Shown: positions 56,064 through 64,000 of the stretch, in pieces | How the letters are laid out: every line of letters begins with the position of its first letter | How positions within the stretch are numbered: position 1 is the first letter of the stretch | Source: Sorex araneus | Lineage: Eukaryota; Chordata; Mammalia; Eulipotyphla; Soricidae | Length of the DNA: 64,000 nt | Assembly (NCBI RefSeq): GCF_027595985.1 | Contig: NC_073308.1 | Span: 15,096,511-15,160,510 of the forward strand | Direction of reading: 5' to 3' | The notes under the pieces: model-generated | The model's database searches: none | Seen by the model: only the letters and a program-made list of their open reading frames with translations | What the model was told of the DNA's origin: nothing | Program-made: the position numbers and the translations under genes

Positions 56064-58847
56064 GAATCTCAGCGCCTCTTTCCGAATGTATGAAAAGTCA
56101 CTGTCCCCTTTGGGTGCCCCCCAGTGTACGTGTCTGGACGTTGGTTTCCTGTGGCGTGTACGGGAGGCATGGATATGTTATGAAATCAGCTGGTAATTGC
56201 CCGATTCCTCCTCCTCCTCCTCACCTTTCTCTCATGTTCTTTCCTTGCCCGCTACAGGGGATGGTTCTTTCCCTTCTGCCTTTAGTTCACTTTTGCCCAA
56301 GGCCCTTAACATTGGGAGATTTCAAATAGGGTTGATTTTCTGGGACAGAGAAAGTTGGCGTGAGGAAAGGAGATCTAAGTGAGGAAGATGTGAATGAGAC
56401 ATGCTTCCTCTGGCTCTAGTTCTTGCAAAGAGCAGCAGCCGGCCAGGCCCTCACCAGACAGTGCTGTGCCTCTTCCTCTGGTCACTGAGGTGGCCAGAAA
56501 ACTCAATGAAACCACGTCATGAGCTTAACTAGTTTGTTTGGCTTTAAACCCAGTCGAAATCTTTTTCTTAGATGTTCTTAAAACATTTCTGATGGCCAAC
56601 AAATCTTTTGAAAAGTACCTACCCCCCACCCCCAAAAGATGCAAAAGTTCTGATGAGCCTTTCCTCAGAGAAATGGCCTGCCCCTACCCCAACTCCCAAA
56701 CTAGCCACACTCTTCTGGTGGTGAAGCAATTTTGCACAAAATTAACTCTTTCAAGATGGGACTGGAAATCCCCCTAGTTGCAATGTCAAGTCTCCTTCCT
56801 GGGTGTCATAGACCTTGGGCCCATGGAGCAGTTCTGACCTCCCTTCTGCTTGCTATTCATCATGCTTTAGATATTAAATAGCTCCTAAGTTTGAAATGTC
56901 CTCTTCACTCGATGTGTCTGTATGCTTACAAGAATTATTATTTGCCTCATTGAACACCTTTTCTTCCCCCACCTTCCAAGTCCCTTTTCTGTAGTAAGGA
57001 ACAAAGACACCAGAATTTGGCTAGGCATTTGTGCCTGTACTGGAGTGTTGGGAAACAGCCCCAGGCTCTCTCATCTCCAGAGGGCCTCGAGGGTTGAAAT
57101 AAGCCACTTCCATGAATAATTCCACACCAACCTAGTGGGAATTCAGAGTGGGGCCAGTCAAAGGAAGTGTTTATTCACTAGAATGTTCCTGACTAAGTCT
57201 CCTCTTAGCCAGAAGCTAGAGCGACCAAAGCGGGGGTCGTGGGTCGTGGGTGTAGTAGAGCTTGACAGTTTGGGGGTGCCCGTGGGCCAGATCTCAGCAT
57301 ACCAAGGAAAGCTAGCTGCTGTTGGATGCTTTCTTCCATGGTTCTCCTCCTCCATTTCTTTCTTCCTTTGCAGAGTTTTTCAAAGATCTCTGCATCCCCT
57401 ACGTGCTTTTAAAGAGTTGTAGGCATTGACACTTCTTGGATCAGCTGGGCAGATGTAGTAAGAATTTCTCATTCATTTTAATAGCATTATAGAACCCTTT
57501 TCTCCCTGTTGGTATTTGGATTCACAAGACGTGCATCCAATGACTCCATCACAGAGAACCTAAGCACCATTTTCCCCTGCCCCAAATTGTCTCCCAAACC
57601 CATCTGACTGGAGAAGATGCAGATTCTCCTTTCTCAGTGATCAGAGGATCTTTTACGTGGCTTAGAAACTCTGCCGCTGGACACAGCTGGCCAGCATGAC
57701 TCTTAGCACAGAACCTTGAATCCTGCTGGCACCAGTGGCACCATCTTTCCACCACTCAGGTGCCGTGGACAGAGGATGGTGGTCTGGACCAGAACACCAC
57801 CAACACTTTGCTTTGTTCAGTGTCAAAGCCAGACTCGGCCCAGCTCCCCGACCCTATCAGCTTCACTGTGTCCTCATTCTGGCATCTCACTAGAATAAGA
57901 ATGAAACCATGATGGCCAGACGACCATGACATTAGAATCAAATGCAAACCTCCCCCTGCCAAAAAACAATTCAATCAGTGCACGGTAGGAAAGCAACGTC
58001 TTGGTGTCTCACAACCTTCCCCTGCTCTCGAGCAAGGAGGGGGCCAGCCTTTCTCCCGGGAGCCAGGGGCCTCTGCTCTCCCTGGAATCAGACCAGCACA
58101 GGTTACCATTTGCAATGGGCAGGCAAACCTGGGGACTTCCGCTTACAGACACACTGCAGTGGTACCTTCTCGATCTGGAGCAGATTTGGTCTCTTGACCA
58201 AACATCTTTAGATCTTTAGTGCTATTTCCCCCTTTCTGGTAGAAATTTTAAAAGTACCAGAGTGGGCTCATTACCGAATGTTTATGCTCATATCCTCTGC
58301 ATGTGCCAGAGATGTGGACAGGAACTCAGAACTCAGAGTAGAAACTGAGGCAGCAGGAGAATGTCACCTCTTGGTTCTAGAACTCTCTCCATCATTTCGC
58401 TCCTAAGTGTTTTCCCCCCTTTTGCAATTGGAAAATCTTGTGCCTCCCAGTACCTGAGAACAGGACAAACACTCAGTTCCTAGTTGGATAGGTTTGAGGA
58501 TCCCCTCTTTCAAGTCTTCACCCCATTCCCAGTGGATGAGATCCATTCTTCTGGAGACAGTTAACTTTCCCTGTTGTGGGGGGATGAGGAATGAGGGATA
58601 GTTGACAGGAAAAGTCAAAAGTCCATGCTGAAATACCGTGTTTCCGCTTCCTGCTAATCCTAAACTGTTTTTCGTGTGTTCACTTGAGGGTATAGTCTGT
58701 GCCTAGTCCGAAAATGCACCAGCTGGAGGGATTTTTTTTAAAGAAATCCTTCAAAATACCAGTTATTTTCCACCAATACAGTTGTCGTTGTGCCTTCTGT
58801 GGCTTCTGATTCCATCGTCTGACTTTATTTCCAATTACTATGGCTGC

Positions 58848-58853
58848 AATAAA
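58848..58853 (+). terminator. PROX1: Possible internal poly(A) signal
   Basis: AATAAA within the 3' UTR with only a modest T-rich region after it. It may be used for a shorter isoform, or not at all. Confidence 0.35.
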
Positions 58854-59813
58854 CACTAGGTTCCTTTCTGGCTGTTAGACATGACATTGATAGCTATGCA
58901 TACTTTGTGTCTTTTTCAAACAAAGCGGAGACTACACTTTTGAAGAAAAGAGTTTTTAAAACAGTTTGATATCACAAATTATTTTTTCCTCAATTGTTTG
59001 AGCAGCATTTGAGTTTCAAAAATTCTTATAGAAGCCAATTTTTTGTAACTGTGGTGCAGATCTTGTGTTTTCTTAGCCTAATGAAAAGTAGTATAGAAGC
59101 AATATTTCATGCCCTGTGCTCTAAATGTGTGTGCATGTATGCACACTTAGAGATATACACACATGGAAAAACAGACATATATGTGTGTGTGTGACACACA
59201 CAGCTTACCTTTCCCTATCTAGATTTGAGGACCTGTTTTAGAGCTTTGTTATTCTTTCTGAAAAGAATGTTCTATTTGCAACAAGAAACCAAGAATTCTT
59301 ACTGTATCTCTGGCTATTTCATGAGGACACTTTACATTCTGTGGCCAAGCAGCATGGAAGATGATAGGATGTAGTGATTATTTAAGGAACCATTCACCCA
59401 CCTACTCCTCAAGTTTGCTTTATGCCTCTGTCTTACTTCATGAAAGGATTTCTTTTGCAGAATCTTTGTTGTGCTAGGGGTGTGGGTGAAGAACATTTAA
59501 AAAAATTTTCAAAACAAATTTAAAAAGCAAAAACAAAAACATGCAAGCAAGAGGGGAACTTTTACAAAGCAATGTAAATATTTCATGCCATAGTTGTTGT
59601 TGGGTCCGATCTGGTAAGACTCACTCTTACCACCTCTGTCGAATTGAGTACCAGCTCTCCAGGACTGTGGAGACACTGGAAGCATTTCTCCCCATCCTAC
59701 CCTCTTTTTAAAAGGGGACATTTCATCCACCGGCAAGTGTGAGGGTAATGTAGCTTCTGTAAATTTCTATTTCTTTTTCTATGTACATGAAGACATTTAA
59801 TGACTAACTCCCT

Positions 59814-59885
59814 GAACACACACACATACATACATACACTCATGCACACACATACACACACAGACACAGACAGATACAGATACAG
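59814..59885 (+). repeat. PROX1: CA/CATA and GATACA tract in the 3' UTR
   Basis: CACACA, CATACATACA, CAGACA and GATACA units, transcribed in the PROX1 3' UTR. Confidence 0.85.
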
Positions 59886-60714
59886 GTTGCTATTAAGTTG
59901 GAAAGATAAAGATTTGGGGACTTTCAATAGAGGATGTGCCCCTCCCAAATGCGTCATAAGTTCATCAAAGAAAAAAGTGGCCTGCGGACTCCTCGAGAGC
60001 CACAGTGTCCCTGTAAAAAGATAGAACCCAACCTGTTTGCCATGTATATTATAGAGTATTCTTCATTGGTGTGGATAGTACACGTTTCCTTCTGGTACAG
60101 ACTCTGTGTTTGCAGGTCCCAAGAAGCATTGTTTTCAAAAAGCTCCCCTTTGAAGACTGTAACTGATTTCTAGGAGTAAGCAGTTACCGTATTGCACTTA
60201 AATGTTATGTTGGAAGAAATGCAATTTTGTTTTTGGTAGATCTGTTGGTTGTAAACCGTCTATAAACTCTCAGAGCTGGGATCAGAGGTGGTTTTTCACC
60301 TTCTCATCTTCTTCTAATTACCCTTCTAAGATTCTAACAGAACATAGAAGCACGTAGACGGAGTCTTTCCAACTCAGCCCTCTCAGACCTGATGCTCTGA
60401 AAAGCACACGCGTGAGCGAGAAAGGCAAAGCACGTGCCCTCTGGGGACAGTGCCGTGTTCTGTGCTTCTGAAATATTCTGTTCCTCCCCCTAGGTGGAAA
60501 AACATGATGAAATTGTATATTACTGCTTCAAGATTAAAATGAGAAAAGCAAAGTCTTTGGGCTTGGTTTCAAAAATACCTAGAAGAAACAAAGGCCATGG
60601 CGCCCCAATATCGTCCCAGCCATTTCCATATGTATATAGAATAAACCGTGTCAAAACACTGCCTTTATATTATTTAGCAATATGTTGTAAATAGCATTAA
60701 GCTCTTTTTTTTGT

Positions 60715-60720
60715 AATAAA
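60715..60720 (+). terminator. PROX1: Proximal strong poly(A) signal
   Basis: AATAAA is followed within about 50-80 bases by a GT/T-rich stretch (60769-60798), the usual downstream element. Use of this site would give a 3' UTR about 540 bases shorter, lacking the ARE cluster and the miR-181 site. Confidence 0.7.
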
Positions 60721-60865
60721 GACCCTTTGATTTGAATATAGTACAATAACTGAACTGATAAAGTCAATTTTGGGGTTTTGTTGTTGTTTTTTTTTTTAAA
60801 GCTAGAGGCAATTTCAATTGTGGAATTTTTGTTGTTGTTGTCTATTGTTCTGAAGACTTTGCATA

Positions 60866-60893
60866 ATTTATTGGTTTAATTTATCCTAATTTA
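60866..60893 (+). promoter_or_regulatory. PROX1: AU-rich element cluster (three ATTTA)
   Basis: ATTTA occurs at 60866, 60879 and 60889 in a T/A-rich context. Such elements bind HuR or decay factors; HuR control of PROX1 mRNA is known. It lies only in the long 3' UTR form. Confidence 0.55.
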
Positions 60894-61217
60894 TTTGATG
60901 AAGGTGTACAATTTTGTATTACCAAGGATGTACTGTAATATTAATTGATATGATAAAAAAATGAGACTCCCTGTCCATATTTAAAAAGAAACTAAAAAGG
61001 TGCAGTAGACAATTGATTTTGAAGTCAAAATGAAAAACTGTAGTTTGGCAGCTACTAAATATTAAAACAGGAAACAAAATCTGCTGGGGGGCGGGGGTGG
61101 GTTTCCTTTGTGTGTTTGAAGCTTTTGTATGACTCTCCCAACTCCGACCTTTGCTTTGTACCACTAAAAGGATACAGTAGTGGGATCGCCTTCTGTGCCT
61201 TCCATCTTCTCTTAAAC

Positions 61218-61225
61218 TGAATGTA
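61218..61225 (+). promoter_or_regulatory. PROX1: miR-181 8-mer target site
   Basis: TGAATGTA is the full seed match (bases 2-8 plus A) for the miR-181 family, which is known to repress PROX1 in endothelial cells. It sits about 30 bases before the distal poly(A) signal. Confidence 0.5.
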
Positions 61226-61252
61226 TGTGCGTATATATGCAAGCTTGTGCAA

Positions 61253-61258
61253 AATAAA
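61253..61258 (+). terminator. PROX1: Distal poly(A) signal, inferred 3' end of PROX1
   Basis: AATAAA lies about 15-20 bases before a plausible cleavage point near 61270-61275. A SINE-like segment begins at about 61312, consistent with the transcript ending before it. Confidence 0.75.
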
Positions 61259-61311
61259 ATAGACATGACAAGCTCAGTGCCATTGGCCTTTCTTCAAGCA
61301 CGGGACACTTA

Positions 61312-61450
61312 GGGATGGGAAGATGGCTCAAAAGACTTAGTGTGTCACCCCAGGGCTCCCCCCAGAATGACAAACTAAGGCTCCCCCAGGGTTATGCCTG
61401 GTCTAGTGGCCTCCAGCACCCACAGAGCCCCGGCATTGGTCCTTCTAGCC
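61312..61450 (+). mobile_element. Diverged tRNA-type SINE fragment
   Basis: Head-like 'gggatgggaagatggctcaaa' follows the PROX1 poly(A) region. The body is rearranged, with 'cagggttatgcctgg' and 'ccagcacccacagagcc'. Confidence 0.5.
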
Positions 61451-62210
61451 TGGTTGGCCAAGATCACTGACATGGTCTTGGGCGGATGAACACAGCCTGG
61501 GAGACTCCTCCAAATGGCAAACTAAATCCAACCCGAGACACTTGTCTTTGGACACATGCTCTTTGGAAGCCTGGTGCCATCCACAGGAGACATTTTCCCC
61601 GATTTTTCTGGTCCTTACCTTGCTTCCTCGTGCCCATGGAGCACTGGTGGAGTTGGCAGCCCCCAAGCCCTGCTATTGAGGCAATGTCTCTCCTGAAACC
61701 TCTGCTTGGCACACAGCACTTCCTGGCAGCACCCAGGACACAGAAAGATCACCCACACGTGGGCGACACCCTCGGCTCAGGTTGAAGTAATTTCTGTGGT
61801 TGCAAAGGTCTTTGTGTCCCCACACCGCCAAACCCTGGGCCAGGGTACGACTTGGCATCTGGGGCCTAAGCTGTTGGTTTCTGCTCAGGGAGGACCCATG
61901 CTGAAGGATGACTGAGTATCCTGCATCTTTCTAACAGGCCCCATGAGATGGGCCCGGCCCACGTTTGAGATCGAGAGCACTAGGTGTGAGCTCTCCCACA
62001 CCCCTTTCCCTTCATGGTGTTGTTTTCCTCATGCAGTACCTGGAGGAGGAGAGAACCCCACATTCTTCCTTGGGTAGCTTGGTTCAAACCCCATTTGCAG
62101 CTGTGTCCACTATACATCTTCATTCTGTAGCCTGAGTCGTCCTCAGGGCTTAGACTTCTTTTCGGATTTCCTTCTAGATTATTAAGGTTTCCTTGTGCGT
62201 CTGTGTATGT
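61451..62210. other. Downstream intergenic stretch, nothing recognised
   Basis: Unique-looking sequence after PROX1; no gene or RNA seen. Confidence 0.45.
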
Positions 62211-62360
62211 GGGGGGTGGGGGGAGGGCAGGGATGTTGGGCCACACTCAGGGACTATTCCTGGCTCTGTGCTCAGGGGCCACAAGTGGTGCCAGAGGTTT
62301 GAATCAGGATCTCAGGCTAACAGCAAGTGCCTTAGCCTCTGTGCTGTCTCTCTGGCCCGA
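62211..62360 (-). mobile_element. tRNA-type SINE, reverse orientation
   Basis: 'gttgggccacactcagggac', 'ttcctggctctgtgctcagg' and 'ctgtgctgtctctctggccc' mark the tail, body and head in reverse. Confidence 0.82.
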
Positions 62361-62949
62361 CACTTGGATTTTTGACTCTCTGGGTCCACAACCTCAGAGC
62401 CGTGTGGTCCTCATGCTGTTGGTGCTTTGGGAGCCCTCTCCCTGCACGACACTCGTGACACTCCCGGTTTCCTCACCAACTGTGTAAAAGAACATGCCTG
62501 TTTCCTGGTGCCCAAGTCATCACGCCCTGAGTGGAAGGGGGCAGAGGAAAGACGTTTCCTTCAGGGCCCTGCTCTGAAGGGCAGACGGCTCCCACCTCTG
62601 GGCCTCCTCTGCGCGGGGCTGCCTTCAGCCAGGTTGGGCCCGCATCTCGCACGCACTGTGGCATGTGTCTGCCTGCTCTGACAGGAGGTGGATCACACAC
62701 GGAACATCTCGTGATCCTCTTGCTGCTTCTGCCTCTCCCGGAAGCATGGGTAGAATATGGTCCTGAGCCCAGACCCCCTTAGGGATGCAGGTGCCCCGAG
62801 CTGACCCAATCGAGTGGGGAAGGGCACTTCTATTTAGGGTCCTCTCCCCAGAAACATGGTGAGTGCTACTTAAAGCCCCTGCTTACAGGGGGTCTACAAA
62901 GATCTGACAGGAAGGGACAGGTCCTCTTGAATAAAGCTCAGCAAATGCG

Positions 62950-63100
62950 CCAGGAGATGGTACAGTGGTTGGGTCTCATGCCTGACAAGTGCTCAATCTG
63001 GATTCAATTCCCAACACTATGTGTGGCCCAGGAGGTCCCGAGTACCACGGGCTATGGCCCTGGAGACCCTGTGAGGCCCCTAGGAGAGCCCCCTGCGACT
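62950..63100 (+). mobile_element. tRNA-type SINE
   Basis: 'aggagatggtacagtggttg' head, 'tctggattcaattcccaac' B-box region and 'ggcccaggaggtcccgagtac' body. Confidence 0.72.
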
Positions 63101-63201
63101 CTGTGGCCTGGGCCGGAGGAAGGACCTGCAGCCACACTCTGCCGCCCGCTGCAGAGCATCCCTGGGCTCGCCCGGCAGCAAAGCTGCCTGCCTGAGCATC
63201 T

Positions 63202-63390
63202 GTCTGCAGGCCCTGTGGGCAAAGCACTTCCCCGATGGTGTGTCTGCACATAGGGGTGGGCCCAGGTGGGCCAAAGGCTTTCATGACCCTCCATCGTCTG
63301 CAGGCCCTGTGGGCAAAGCACTTCCCCTGATGGTGTGTCTGCACATAGGGGTGGGCCCAGGTGGGTCAAAGGCTTTCATGACCCTCCATC
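63202..63390 (+). repeat. Two-copy tandem duplication of about 94 bp
   Basis: The segment beginning GTCTGCAGGCCCTGTGGGC at 63202 is repeated at 63296. The copies differ by one inserted T and one C/T change, so the duplication is recent. Confidence 0.95.
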
Positions 63391-63819
63391 GCCCTTTCCA
63401 TCTTCCTAGGCACCCAGGAGCTTCCTGGCTTGCTGGGGTTTCCTGAAGAGAGTGGGCAGGGCGGGTCTGCTTCAGGGACCACTGGCAGATCTTCGGGGTC
63501 CCCCTCTATCCTGCTGGAGTGTGGCTCTCCTGGAGGGAAGATGAACTCAAACACACGTGAGATGGCTAGACAGGAGGACAGATCGTGTTCTGGAACCTTC
63601 CAGGGCTCTCTGCTCAGCCAGCACCCAGGCCTTGCACTACAGCAACGGCAGCAGTGCCAAGACCCCTCCCGCTGTGAGCACTGCTTAGACCCCCAGAAGG
63701 AGACTGCCCTCTCGGACCTGCGGCACCGGCCTTGAGCTTGTCCCCCACACGTCGTTTTCAGCTGTGACATAAGGACGTGCCCCTGCTCACCATACCATCC
63801 CAACTTCTTGAAAAAGACC

Positions 63820-63900
63820 CATGTTCTCTGTGGTCAACCCAGGTTGGATCCCCACGTCGCATGGGGGCCTGAGCACAGCTGGGTCCCCCCACCCCAGAAA
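63820..63900 (+). mobile_element. SINE fragment
   Basis: 'aacccaggttggatccccac' and 'ggggcctgagcacagctggg' match the B-box and body regions; both ends are lost. Confidence 0.5.
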
Positions 63901-64000
63901 ACTCTGGAACTGGGGGGTGGAAATTGCAGTCAGAAGCATGGAGCGCCCCTAGCAAGGAGCTGGGCACCTCCAAGAGAAGTTGCCACATCCACACTGAGTC

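Larger units (their letters stand above)
12660..61275 (+). other. PROX1: PROX1 transcription unit, complete gene
   Basis: This is the whole inferred gene for the prospero homeobox 1 transcription factor, a nuclear DNA-binding regulator of lymphatic endothelial, lens, hepatic and neuronal fate. Exon 1 is non-coding. Coding exons are 20631-22340, 28991-29098, 34926-35120 and 55878-56063, and they join in frame to give 732 residues. Introns 1, 3 and 4 have GT-AG ends; intron 2 has AT-AC ends. The product matches the vertebrate PROX1 protein I know almost residue for residue in the homeo-prospero domain. The 5' end is uncertain to some tens of bases because no clear initiator is visible. The 3' end is set by the distal AATAAA at 61253. 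No frameshift or premature stop is seen, so the gene appears functional. Confidence 0.95.
56064..61275 (+). other. PROX1: PROX1 3' untranslated region
   Basis: The long 3' UTR (5.2 kb) contains no SINE that I recognise, is AT-rich toward its end, and has AATAAA signals at 58848, 60715 and 61253. Human PROX1 also has a long 3' UTR, regulated by HuR and miRNAs including miR-181 and miR-31. A full 8-base miR-181 match lies at 61218-61225 and an ATTTA cluster at 60866-60893. Small CA/TA tracts occur at about 59.12-59.21 and 59.81-59.89 kb. A splice-acceptor-like CCCCCTAG before 60494 is probably fortuitous. Confidence 0.88.

Noticed and set aside
60494..60694. A last exon starting after CCCCCTAG at 60493 with a 66-codon open frame
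   Set aside because: The sequence reads as ordinary 3' UTR leading to the AATAAA at 60715, with no donor partner needed. The PROX1 frame is already closed at 56063.
1..64000. CRISPR arrays, bacterial operons, prophage or integrated virus
   Set aside because: None of the repeats has spacer structure, there are no tandem intronless genes, and no viral gene is recognisable. The content is mammalian nuclear DNA.

Overview
The window is vertebrate, and specifically mammalian, nuclear DNA. It carries one gene, the homeobox transcription factor PROX1, complete on the + strand. No second protein-coding gene is supported. Several copies of a tRNA-type SINE are present in both orientations, with a 'gagagatag' head and the phrases 'gctctgtgctcagg' and 'actcctgg' in the body. 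They resemble the SINEs of soricid shrews, so a shrew is my best guess for the host. This rests on recall, not a database search.

Layout. 1-12.6 kb is upstream intergenic DNA with a few old retroposons, polypurine tracts, blocks that look conserved, and a small CpG-rich patch at about 9.95-10.33 kb. 12.2-14.1 kb is the CpG island with the PROX1 promoter and non-coding exon 1 (donor at 12918/12919). Intron 1 runs to 20563. Exon 2 (20564-22340) holds the start codon and 570 codons. Intron 2 (22341-28990) is a minor-spliceosome AT-AC intron. Exon 3 is 28991-29098 and exon 4 is 34926-35120. Intron 4 is 20.8 kb long and holds most of the SINEs and satellites. Exon 5 (55878 onward) encodes the last 61 residues and stops at 56061-56063. 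A 5.2 kb 3' UTR follows, with poly(A) signals at 60715 and 61253. 61.3-64 kb is intergenic, with SINE fragments and a two-copy 94-bp duplication.

The joined reading frame is 570+36+65+61 = 732 codons. Every coding junction is in phase 0, and the human protein is 737 residues. Exon 2 encodes the regulatory half: basic nuclear-localisation stretch, two LxxLL-type boxes, a glutamine-rich coiled coil, an acidic segment and a candidate SUMO site. Exons 3-5 together encode the homeo-prospero domain that binds DNA.

The rest of the window is probably the regulatory landscape of PROX1, a gene used in lymphatic endothelium, lens, liver, retina and neural progenitors. Many AT-balanced, repeat-free blocks look like conserved non-coding elements. 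That is a judgement from sequence texture, not from an alignment. The strongest signals are the complete U12-type AT-AC intron, the multiple candidate first-exon donors (two sharing 17 identical bases), and the arrangement of the 3' UTR, in which an AU-rich cluster and a full miR-181 site lie only between the two poly(A) signals.
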